From the NCBI GenBank assembly GCA_003566795.1, contig PXBU01000010.1:1-5215 (forward strand): DNA of 5,215 nucleotides, in the 5' to 3' direction. The position numbers were made by a program, and so were the translations under genes. The first letter of the stretch is position 1; every line of letters begins with the position of its first letter. Shown here piece by piece: positions 1 to 5,215 of this stretch. This stretch comes from Puniceicoccaceae bacterium. GTDB taxonomy: Bacteria; Verrucomicrobiota; Verrucomicrobiia; Opitutales; Coraliomargaritaceae. The notes beneath the pieces were generated by a model. It was not told where the DNA came from and ran no database searches. It saw only the letters and a list, made by a program, of their open reading frames with translations.

Positions 1-1
1 A

Positions 2-568
2 GGAGGTGGCCGCTCCGAGTTGCTGGCGAAGGCGGTCGGGCTGCGGGGACAGCGAACTCCCCGTGTGGTCGATGCGACTGCCGGCCTGGGGGTGGATGCC
101 TTCGTGCTCGCGAGTCTGGGTGGCTCGCTCACCCTGCTGGAGCGGGTGCCTGCGGTGACGGCGCTCTTGCGGGACGGCCTGGAGCGTTCGCGTGATTATG
201 CGTCGCAGCATGATGCGGCATTAAGCGATATTCTGAGCCGAATGCAGCTGGTCGATATGGACGCGATCGATTATTTCAACGGTCTGGCAGAGGCCGATTC
301 GCCGGAGGTGATCTACCTCGATCCGATGTTTCCCGAGCGCAAAAAGTCGGCGGCAGTGAAAAAGGAAATGCAGCTCTTCCATAAGTTGATCGGGCCGGAC
401 GAAGATGCGGATCAATTGTTTCAGACCGCCCTGCGATGCGCCAGCGAGCGCGTCGTGGTCAAGCGCCCGCGCCTCGCGTCGCCGCTCATGGCCCGCCCGC
501 CCAGTCACGTGATCGAAGGCAAGCGCAACCGCTACGATGTGTATTTGACAGGAATTTCTCCTGCGTAG
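2..568 (+). CDS. rsmJ: RsmJ-like 16S rRNA (guanine-N2) methyltransferase, 5'-truncated by window edge
   Basis: The frame is open from the first bases and ends at TAG 566-568, giving 188 visible residues. It begins with GGGR and then AKAVG, as in the middle of E. coli RsmJ, so roughly the first 70 residues lie upstream and the TTG at 20 is not the start. Visible motifs, in visible-residue numbering, are DATAGLG (24-30, the SAM-binding loop), an LxxLE-type acidic strand end, YLDPMFP (105-111) followed by a KKSAAVKKEM-like stretch, and VVVKRP (151-156). The protein closes with KRNRYDVYLT. This combination is characteristic of RsmJ/YhiQ, a cytoplasmic SAM-dependent enzyme that methylates N2 of G1516 in 16S rRNA of the small ribosomal subunit. 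Family assignment rests on remembered E. coli motifs; the specific nucleotide is inferred from the family. The next gene starts 35 bases downstream on the same strand. Confidence 0.88.
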   Translation, partial: GGGRSELLAKAVGLRGQRTPRVVDATAGLGVDAFVLASLGGSLTLLERVPAVTALLRDGLERSRDYASQHDAALSDILSRMQLVDMDAIDYFNGLAEADSPEVIYLDPMFPERKKSAAVKKEMQLFHKLIGPDEDADQLFQTALRCASERVVVKRPRLASPLMARPPSHVIEGKRNRYDVYLTGISPA

Positions 569-603
569 TTGACCTTCCAATAGTTTTTGTTGCGCTACGC
601 CAC

Positions 604-1716
604 ATGGATCCAAATTACGAAAAACTGGCCGCCGTCTTGACGGGGCATTCCACTAATTTGCAAGCAGATGAGCGCGTCTTGATTGATGCCTTTGATATTC
701 CGGATGCGATGGTGATCGCACTGGTCCGGGCCGCGCGGGCACGGGGTGCCGTGCCTTTTGTGAACATCCAGCACGCCCGCATCGGGCGCGAGTTGGTGGA
801 CCAGGTTGTGCCGGGCCAGTTTGAGGCCAAGGCCAGCTGGGATCTGGCACAGATGGAGCAGATGGATGCTTACATCGCCGTGCGTGGCTCGTACAATATC
901 TACGAAACATCCGACTTGGACTCGGCGAAATTGACACAGGTCATGCGTGCGATGAAGCCGGTCCTCGACCACCGGGTCAACCAGACCAAGTGGGTCGTCC
1001 TGCGCTGGCCGACCCCGGCGATGGCCCAGCAGGCGATGCAGAGCACCGAAAGCTTCGAGGAATTTTTCTTCCGCGTCTGCACGATGGACTACTCCCGCAT
1101 GACCGAGGGCATGGAGGCCCTGGTCGCGCTGATGAATCAAACCGACCGCGTCGAGTTGACGGGGCCGAATACCGATCTCCGCTTTTCGATCAAGGGCATC
1201 GGTGCCATCGCCTCCGGTGGTGGGCACAATATCCCGGACGGTGAGGTCTTTACCTGCCCGGTGATTGACTCCGTCGAAGGCGAGATTACCTACAACGCGC
1301 CCTCCATCTACCAGGGGGTCTCTTTCGACAACGTCCATCTGAAATTCAAGCAGGGCAAAATCGTCCACGCCGAAAGCAACAACACGCAGCGCCTCAACGA
1401 GATTCTGGATTCCGACGAAGGGGCCCGCTACATCGGCGAGTTCGCCATTGGCTTTAATCCCCACATCCTCGAACCCATGCGTGACATCCTCTTCGACGAG
1501 AAGATGGCCGGCTCCTTCCACTTCACTCCCGGCCAGGCCTACGAACAAGCCGATAACGGCAACCGCTCCCAGGTCCACTGGGATCTCGTCCAGATCCAGC
1601 GGCCCGAATACGGCGGCGGCGAAATCCGCTTCGACGGGGAACTCATCCGCAAGGACGGCCTCTTCGTCAAGCCGGGCCTGGATAAGCTGAACCCCGAGTA
1701 CCTGCTCGCGGACTAG
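604..1716 (+). CDS. M29-family metallo-aminopeptidase
   Basis: A complete 370-residue protein. The reading frame is open back into rsmJ (to 436), but recognisable family sequence begins at MDPNYEKLAAVL, so ATG 604 is preferred. No clear Shine-Dalgarno precedes it. The N-terminal part (NYEKL...LIDAFDIPD...ARARGAVPFV) matches the N-domain of thermophilic M29 aminopeptidases (AmpS/AmpT/PepS type). The five likely metal ligands can be placed: E214 (DGEVFT), E279 (GEFAIGFNP), H306 (SFHFTPG), and H325 plus D327 (VHWDLV); Y313 in GQAYE is a probable conserved active-site residue. These enzymes use a two-metal centre to remove N-terminal residues from peptides. There is no signal peptide, so it probably acts in cytoplasmic peptide turnover. 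At 370 residues it is somewhat shorter than the roughly 410 common in the family, with a shorter H306-H325 spacing. Substrate preference cannot be read from the sequence. The next gene begins 34 bases after its TAG stop. Confidence 0.88.
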   Translation: MDPNYEKLAAVLTGHSTNLQADERVLIDAFDIPDAMVIALVRAARARGAVPFVNIQHARIGRELVDQVVPGQFEAKASWDLAQMEQMDAYIAVRGSYNIYETSDLDSAKLTQVMRAMKPVLDHRVNQTKWVVLRWPTPAMAQQAMQSTESFEEFFFRVCTMDYSRMTEGMEALVALMNQTDRVELTGPNTDLRFSIKGIGAIASGGGHNIPDGEVFTCPVIDSVEGEITYNAPSIYQGVSFDNVHLKFKQGKIVHAESNNTQRLNEILDSDEGARYIGEFAIGFNPHILEPMRDILFDEKMAGSFHFTPGQAYEQADNGNRSQVHWDLVQIQRPEYGGGEIRFDGELIRKDGLFVKPGLDKLNPEYLLAD

Positions 1717-1750
1717 TGCCTGGTCTTTCACCCGACCCTCCACGATCCAA

Positions 1751-2638
1751 ATGCGTTATTTCCACAAACACCTCCTACTCGCCGTCCTGTGCCTGCTCGC
1801 CCCCCTGGCGGCCCTCTCCGGAGCGGCTAAAATCAACGTGGTGGCGTGGAATTTAGAATGGTTCCCCGGCCAATCCTTCCACCCGGCTCCGGAAGAAAAT
1901 GCCCAGGCGCACATCGAGATCGTGCAGCAGCAAATCGAGGCAATAAATCCGGATGTATTGCTGGCATCGGAGGTTCGCAATTGGAAATACTTCGAGCAAG
2001 CGGTGGCACGGGTGCCCGAACTCAAGGTCGCGAATGTATCGCACTTCGTGGATAACGAATTTGGCGTGCTCTGGCGCCAGCAGTTGGCCATCGCCAGCAA
2101 GCTGCCCGTCATTGCGGCATGGGCCGAAGCCTGGCAGCCGACCATCGGCTCTCTCGGGCGCGGCTTCTCCTTCGCCGCGATTGAGGTGCCCGGCTCTGAC
2201 GACGAAGTGATCCTATTTTACGCCCTGCATCTGAAGAGCAACCGCGCCTTCAACGAACAGCAGACGCAGACGAACTATCGATTACGCGATGAGTCCATCG
2301 CCCAGTTGCTCGAACACGTCAACCAAATGGAGCGCCTCATGTGGAAAGACCAAATCGCCGGCATCATTGTGGGAGGCGACATCAATACCAACGAGGACGG
2401 CCAATTTGGTGACAATGTCGTCGATTTACTCGTCGAAGCCGGCTTTTCCAACACCTGGGCCAATACGCCCAGAGAAAAGCGCTACACCTGGCGGGGCAGC
2501 GATCGATTCGAGCCCACCACCTTCGACTATATCTTTGTCAAAGGCGAGCGTCTCGAATTCGGCGATGCCGAAATGCTTGAAGTGCCCGCCGAGGCCAGCG
2601 ATCATCACGCCGTGAAGCTCGAAATTACGGTGCATTGA
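1751..2638 (+). CDS. Probable exported endonuclease/exonuclease/phosphatase (EEP) family hydrolase
   Basis: A 295-residue protein from ATG 1751 to TGA 2636-2638. Residues 1-26 look like a Sec signal peptide: charged MRYFHKH, a Leu/Ala-rich core, then SGAA with likely cleavage near residue 25 or 26. The mature part has the DNase I-like EEP motifs in order: WNLEW with N34, SEV with metal-binding E74, LHLKSN with H160, GGDINTN with D210 and N212, FDYIFV with D259, and SDHHAV with D284 and catalytic-pair H285. All the core catalytic positions are therefore present. The family cleaves phosphodiester or phosphomonoester bonds with Mg2+; members include secreted nucleases, sphingomyelinases and inositol phosphatases. 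Which substrate applies is unknown; a secreted nuclease used for nutrient scavenging is only one possibility. No Shine-Dalgarno is obvious before the start. It lies 34 bases after the aminopeptidase gene and 61 bases before dnaX. Confidence 0.88.
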   Translation: MRYFHKHLLLAVLCLLAPLAALSGAAKINVVAWNLEWFPGQSFHPAPEENAQAHIEIVQQQIEAINPDVLLASEVRNWKYFEQAVARVPELKVANVSHFVDNEFGVLWRQQLAIASKLPVIAAWAEAWQPTIGSLGRGFSFAAIEVPGSDDEVILFYALHLKSNRAFNEQQTQTNYRLRDESIAQLLEHVNQMERLMWKDQIAGIIVGGDINTNEDGQFGDNVVDLLVEAGFSNTWANTPREKRYTWRGSDRFEPTTFDYIFVKGERLEFGDAEMLEVPAEASDHHAVKLEITVH

Positions 2639-2662
2639 TGCATTATTGAAAAATCCCCCTTG

Positions 2663-2690
2663 CCAGCAGGCGCAGCTCATTACTTGCTGG
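2663..2690 (+). repeat. Inverted repeat in dnaX leader, partly covering the ribosome binding site
   Basis: Bases 2663-2670 (CCAGCAGG) can pair with 2683-2690 (CTTGCTGG), giving eight pairs including one G-U, around a 12-base loop. The 3' arm includes the first two bases of the GGAG ribosome binding site. It has no T-tract, so it is not an intrinsic terminator. A role in restraining dnaX translation is possible but is inference only. Confidence 0.4.
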
Positions 2691-2692
2691 AG
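2689..2692 (+). promoter_or_regulatory. Ribosome binding site fixing the dnaX start
   Basis: GGAG lies seven bases before ATG 2700. This selects ATG 2700, giving MEQGYQVIARRWRP, over the longer reading frame from TTG 2646, whose extra 18 residues do not resemble DnaX. DnaX proteins normally begin only a few residues before the YQVxARxWRP motif. Confidence 0.7.
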
Positions 2693-2699
2693 ACATCAT

Positions 2700-3833
2700 A
2701 TGGAGCAAGGTTATCAGGTTATCGCCCGCCGCTGGCGTCCGAAGCAGTTCGACGAACTGGTCGGGCAAGACCACATCGTCCGCACCCTGCGCAATGCGAT
2801 CGAGACCAAGCGCATCGCCCATGCCTACCTCTTTGTCGGCCCCCGTGGCACCGGTAAGACCAGCACCGCCCGCCTCTTTGCCAAGGCCCTCAACGCCGAG
2901 GGCGGCCCGAGTGTGAACCCGGATAATGACTCGCCCACCAGTCAATCCATTATGGGCGGTTCCTGCATGGATGTGATCGAGATCGACGGCGCCTCCAACA
3001 ACAGCGTCGAGCAAGTGCGCAGCCTGCGCGAGGAGTGCCAATACGCGCCCTCGCAGTGCACCTACAAAATTTACATTATCGACGAGGTGCATATGCTGTC
3101 CACCCAGGCGTTTAACGCACTGCTCAAGACGCTCGAAGAGCCGCCGGCTCACGTCAAATTCTTCTTCGCCACCACCGAGGCGCACAAGGTCCTGCCCACC
3201 ATTGTCTCCCGCTGCCAGCGCTTTGAATTTCGCCCCATCTCCGACGCGGTGATCGCCGAGAAACTTTCCCTGATCGCGCAAGCCGAAGGTATCGAGGTCG
3301 ACGAGCCCTCCCTCAAGGCCATCGCCCTGCTGGCCAACGGCGGCATGCGCGATGCCCAGTCGATCCTGGATCAAATGATCTCCTTTTGTGGCAGCAAGAT
3401 ACAGGAAAGTGATGTGCTGGATGTTTACGGGCTCGTCTCTGCCGAGCGCATCGCGCAGCTGGCCCGGGCCATTGGCTCGCTGGATTTTTCGGGCATTATC
3501 GCGATGGTGGATGCCTTTGTGGAGGAAGGGCGCGATCTCTACCGCGTGCTGCTCAACCTGCAGGCCTACTGCCGGGAAGCCCTGCTCGATGCCATTCAGC
3601 ACAAGGGGAGCACCGAAAAACTTGGCCCCGCGCTCAGCACGGAGTCGGTCATGCGCTTGCTCGATGCCTTGCATCGCGGCGAGGCCTCCGTGCAAAAGGG
3701 CCTCTCGGAAAAGGTGAACTTTGAAGTGGTCTTACTCAAGGCCGCCGAGGAGTCGCGTGCCCGGGCCATCGACAGCCTGATCAAACAGGTGGCCGCAGCT
3801 GGTGGCGATAGTGCTGAAAAAAAAAAGACCTAG
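2700..3833 (+). CDS. dnaX: DNA polymerase III clamp-loader subunit gamma (short, zero-frame dnaX product)
   Basis: The zero-frame product is 377 residues and stops at TAG 3831-3833. It opens with YQVIARRWRPKQFDELVGQ, a DnaX hallmark. AAA+ motifs are Walker A GPRGTGKT (47-54), Walker B IIDEVH (126-131), sensor 1 FFATT (155-159), the SRC motif (170-172) with the arginine finger R171, and sensor 2 GGMRDA with R217. A helical collar domain follows to about residue 365. The protein would be an ATPase of the clamp loader that opens the beta sliding clamp and loads it on primed DNA. The four zinc-binding cysteines normally found between the Walker A helix and DVIEIDGASN are absent; only C89 lies near. 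Domains I-III are thus complete but there is no tail, as in the gamma form of E. coli and Thermus. The final codons read AEKKKT because the frame enters a ten-A run just before the stop. Confidence 0.88.
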   Translation: MEQGYQVIARRWRPKQFDELVGQDHIVRTLRNAIETKRIAHAYLFVGPRGTGKTSTARLFAKALNAEGGPSVNPDNDSPTSQSIMGGSCMDVIEIDGASNNSVEQVRSLREECQYAPSQCTYKIYIIDEVHMLSTQAFNALLKTLEEPPAHVKFFFATTEAHKVLPTIVSRCQRFEFRPISDAVIAEKLSLIAQAEGIEVDEPSLKAIALLANGGMRDAQSILDQMISFCGSKIQESDVLDVYGLVSAERIAQLARAIGSLDFSGIIAMVDAFVEEGRDLYRVLLNLQAYCREALLDAIQHKGSTEKLGPALSTESVMRLLDALHRGEASVQKGLSEKVNFEVVLLKAAEESRARAIDSLIKQVAAAGGDSAEKKKT

Positions 3834-4189
3834 CCCCGCCTCCACCTGAAGCGGGCAGGGCGCAACCACCGCGAGAGGAGCGATTGAAGCCACCGCCCGC
3901 CGAGACGGCGACTCCGGCGACTCCGGACGACAACAGCCCGGCCGCAGCACTGCCCACCAGCAGCGATTCAAGCGCGGCGGACGATCCAGACCCGCTCGCT
4001 GTCAGCGAAGCGGTCTCTTCGCCCGCGGAGTCCGCCCCAAACGGAAACGTGGCAAAGATACCGCCCTCGCTCACGCTGGAAGAAGCCGCCGCCCGCATCG
4101 ACCCGCAAGTGATGCAGGCCTTGGCAGACAAGTTCAACGGCAGCCTGGCCGAAGTCCGCGCCACCGATGATAAAGATCAATTCCTCTGA
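2700..4189 (+). CDS. dnaX: DNA polymerase III subunit tau (long dnaX product through -1 shift)
   Basis: Joining 2700-3827 to 3827-4189 by one -1 step within the A-run gives a 496-residue protein ending at TGA 4187-4189. Residues 1-376 are shared with gamma. The new tail (377-496) starts DLAPPPPEAG and continues as a Pro/Ala/Ser-rich linker, including a twofold ATP tripeptide repeat from a duplicated GGCGACTCC at 3907-3924. It ends in a compact segment, IDPQVMQALADKFNG then SLAEVR (467-487). That ending resembles the DPxVxxAlxxFgGxxxEVR pattern that closes many DnaX proteins, which argues the -1 frame is real coding sequence. In well-studied bacteria the tau tail binds the polymerase alpha subunit and helicase. 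This tail is short compared with the roughly 210 extra residues of E. coli tau. Alternatives are a sequencing error in the homopolymer, or a natural frameshift mutation. Confidence 0.75.
3817..3827 (+). promoter_or_regulatory. dnaX slippery site (A-run with A AAA AAG heptamer)
   Basis: Ten consecutive A bases (3817-3826) are followed by G. In the zero frame the codons are GAA, AAA, AAA, AAG, so the heptamer A AAA AAG at 3821-3827 is in the same phase as the E. coli dnaX frameshift site. A -1 slip, or one extra A added by RNA polymerase, enters the tau frame. The third frame closes at TGA 3847-3849. The zero-frame stop is only one codon after the heptamer. A weak purine-rich GGTGG at 3801-3805 lies upstream, but I see no convincing stimulatory Shine-Dalgarno. 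Confidence 0.78.
3833..3861 (+). promoter_or_regulatory. Candidate frameshift-stimulating hairpin
   Basis: Bases 3833-3841 (GCCCCGCCT) pair with 3853-3861 (GGGCAGGGC): four G-C pairs, one C-A mismatch, three G-C pairs and a terminal T-G wobble, around an 11-base loop. The stem starts after a five-base spacer from the slippery heptamer, a distance suited to stimulating -1 frameshifting. There is no T-tract, so it is not a terminator. The pairing was found by eye and not scored thermodynamically. Confidence 0.55.
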
Positions 4190-4205
4190 TGTCCCAAATT
4201 TTAAG

Positions 4206-4233
4206 TTGACGCGGCGCATTTCATTTTCATCGT
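4206..4233 (+). promoter_or_regulatory. Weak candidate promoter for tRNA-Ala
   Basis: TTGACG (4206-4211) is a good -35 match in the 62-base gap between dnaX and the tRNA gene. The best -10 at acceptable spacing, around CATCGT (4228-4233, spacer 16), is poor. The tRNA could instead be transcribed by read-through from dnaX. Confidence 0.3.
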
Positions 4234-4251
4234 CGTCGTTTCTTCGTTTGA

Positions 4252-4354
<103 letters not shown>

Positions 4355-4404
4355 CATTGGCTTAGGGAATTTTTCGAGAATTGGGCGAGTCTCATGCAGT
4401 CTCA

Positions 4405-4488
4405 ATAAAAACCACCAAATCTCACTAAACCCCCCGATTTTGGGCAACTTTTTGGGCAACCGTTTTGGGATTTTGAGCCGGTTTTTAT
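4405..4488. repeat. Nine-base inverted repeat flanking the tandem repeats
   Basis: ATAAAAACC (4405-4413) is the exact reverse complement of GGTTTTTAT (4480-4488), separated by 66 bases that contain the tandem repeat. In AT-rich DNA such a match could occur by chance. Confidence 0.35.
4438..4460 (+). repeat. Two tandem copies of TTTTGGGCAAC
   Basis: TTTTGGGCAAC occurs at 4438-4448 and 4450-4460, with a 12-base period. A degenerate third unit, GTTTTGGGATTTT, follows at 4462-4474. A period near one helical turn would place copies on about the same DNA face, which suits protein-binding sites such as those of a recombinase or regulator. Function is inferred only. Confidence 0.6.
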
Positions 4489-4530
4489 GCACTGGACGAG
4501 TGGATTTATTCGTTTCAACTTGGAAGTAGC

Positions 4531-5028
4531 ATGGCTAAGGCTAAGAAAAACGACCCCGGGAATGAAATTTTTGTTCGTCGCGAGGACTTCGACCGGTATT
4601 TTTCCAAACCCATTCCCTAGGCGACATTCTTCCGCTGGGTAGATCAGGGTAAGGTGAAGAAGGCCCGCGATCTGGATGGATGGTATAAGCTGAACGCGAC
4701 CTTGATGCATCAGGGCTTGGATCCGGTCGATGCGAGTGAGTTGAGGAAGCAGCGTGAAGGCGTGGATAAGCGCTTAAAGAGTCGGCAGCTTCTTTATCTG
4801 GCCGCGAAAGCAGCTGACCCGTTTTACGGGCAACAGCTCCCGAAGTATTTCGAGGAGCCGGAGACTCTCACCGAGAAAGAGGTCGAGATGATCGAGGACT
4901 TGAAGGGGCAGATATTAAGGTCCGCTGAGTTTGTGAGTGGTCATCCCATGGAGCTATCCGCATACCGGCTCGGGCTGTTGTCAGCTCTGGAACATTCTGC
5001 TTACCTCGATTCGCTGGAGGACGATTGA
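4531..5028 (+). pseudogene. Helix-turn-helix-like protein gene interrupted by an in-frame amber codon
   Basis: The frame from ATG 4531 (GGAAG at 4522-4526 is a close, weak ribosome binding site) to TGA 5026-5028 has 166 codons, with one internal TAG at 4618-4620 (codon 30). Both sides read as coding: before the stop, FVRREDFDRYFSKPIP; after it, ATFFRWVDQGKVKKARDLDG. The joined sequence looks like a helix-turn-helix with a wing (about residues 24-55), of the kind seen in excisionase/MerR-like or phage DNA-packaging small proteins, though I do not recognise the exact family. The C-terminal half is helical and acidic, ending SLEDD. A shorter product could start at GTG 4654 (124 residues) but would lose most of the helix-turn-helix. 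It sits first after the tRNA, in AT-richer DNA, and overlaps the next frame. Possibilities are a decayed element gene, a sequencing error, or amber readthrough. Confidence 0.65.
5016..5020 (+). promoter_or_regulatory. GGAGG ribosome binding site for the downstream frame
   Basis: GGAGG is inside the last codons of the preceding gene, four bases before TTG 5025 and 13 bases before GTG 5034. Neither spacing is ideal, so it supports translation of the next frame without settling its start. Confidence 0.45.
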
Positions 5029-5215
5029 TACAGGTGTATTTAATTGCTCCCGCAACCACGTTAAGCCCAAAATACGTTCCAGAAAACTTAACAGATTTTA
5101 AACCAACACCTTCCGCCAAATTTACACCATCGCCTCCCAACCCCCATCCTCAAGGGATCCTCGGTAAAATGGCCCTCTGGAACCGGCCCATTCCCCCACG
5201 CGAAAAGTCAGTTTC
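5025..5215 (+). CDS. Unknown proline-rich protein, 3'-truncated by window edge
   Basis: From TTG 5025, which overlaps the previous TGA as TTGA, the frame stays open for 63 complete codons to the window end. The product would begin MIQVYLIAPATTLSPKYV and continue with a Pro-rich segment (PTPSAKFTPSPPNPHPQG), then ALWNRPIPPREKSV. GTG 5034 and ATG 5169 (AAGGGA at 5152-5157) are alternative starts. The start/stop overlap and the internal GGAGG suggest translational coupling to the upstream gene, as in phage or mobile-element operons. I do not recognise the protein. An open frame of this length could still arise by chance, because the stretch is C-rich and has few stops. Confidence 0.45.
   Translation, partial: MIQVYLIAPATTLSPKYVPENLTDFKPTPSAKFTPSPPNPHPQGILGKMALWNRPIPPREKSV

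Larger units (their letters stand above)
4355..4530. other. Non-coding, AT-rich, repeat-containing junction after the tRNA gene
   Basis: No convincing gene lies here. Base composition turns AT-rich relative to the upstream genes. It contains GTCTCA twice ten bases apart (4389-4394, 4399-4404), a tandem 11-base repeat (4438-4460) and an enclosing nine-base inverted repeat (4405-4413 with 4480-4488). This would be the left end of an integrated element if the tRNA was its attachment site. I could not identify a strong sigma-70 promoter for the gene at 4531. Confidence 0.5.

Noticed and set aside
569..598. Possible promoter TTGACC before the aminopeptidase gene
   Set aside because: The -35-like hexamer is good, but no acceptable -10 element follows at normal spacing.
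436..603. Upstream extension of the aminopeptidase reading frame
   Set aside because: The added 56 residues are Arg/Ala-rich, overlap rsmJ in another frame and do not resemble the M29 family; ATG 604 fits the family start.
595..1743. Long open frame of 382 codons on the minus strand
   Set aside because: It is antisense to the aminopeptidase, whose metal ligands and N-domain are clear. Long opposite frames are expected in GC-rich coding DNA, and its translation shows no recognisable motif.
2643..3695. Minus-strand open frame of 350 codons opposite dnaX
   Set aside because: dnaX on the + strand is unmistakable; the antisense translation is Gly/Asp/His/Leu-biased, as expected of a shadow frame.
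3884..4189. Separate small gene starting at TTG after dnaX
   Set aside because: The frame is open back to the A-run and its C-terminus resembles DnaX, so it is better read as the tau tail. No ribosome binding site at a good distance stands out beyond a generic GAGAGGAG.
4402..4710. Minus-strand open frame across the repeat region
   Set aside because: It overlaps the better supported + strand helix-turn-helix frame and has no recognisable motif.

Overview
The window is a compact, moderately GC-rich bacterial chromosome segment in which every supported gene lies on the + strand. The first 4.2 kb holds housekeeping genes with short gaps of 34 to 61 bases. A tRNA gene follows, and after it a visibly more AT-rich stretch that looks like the start of an integrated element. 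Shine-Dalgarno sequences are weak or absent before two of the genes. DnaX lacks the usual zinc cysteines, and an M29 aminopeptidase sits nearby. From general resemblance I lean towards Verrucomicrobiota (Opitutia-like), but nothing here proves the taxon.

Region by region: 2-568 is the 3' part of an RsmJ-type 16S rRNA guanine methyltransferase. 604-1716 is a complete M29 metallo-aminopeptidase. 1751-2638 is a probably exported endonuclease/exonuclease/phosphatase-fold hydrolase. 2700-4189 is dnaX, encoding the clamp-loader ATPase subunits. 4252-4327 is tRNA-Ala(GGC) with an encoded CCA, followed directly by an intrinsic terminator whose stem begins in that CCA. 4355-4530 is non-coding DNA with short direct and inverted repeats. 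4531-5028 is a helix-turn-helix-like gene broken by one in-frame amber codon. 5025-5215 is the start of a proline-rich unknown reading frame that overlaps the stop of the previous gene and runs off the window.

The most interesting signal is in dnaX. The zero frame ends after the clamp-loader core, right after a run of ten A residues containing the heptamer A AAA AAG in the correct phase. A GC-rich hairpin begins five bases downstream. The -1 frame is then open for 120 codons and ends in a sequence that looks like a genuine DnaX C-terminus. This is the layout expected for production of a short gamma and a longer tau from one gene, by ribosomal frameshifting or transcriptional slippage.

The first three genes and dnaX could be co-transcribed, but their functions (rRNA modification, peptide breakdown, a secreted hydrolase, replication) do not form one pathway. 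The segment after the tRNA fits a mobile element that used the tRNA-Ala 3' end as attachment site. No integrase or second attachment site is visible, so that remains inference.
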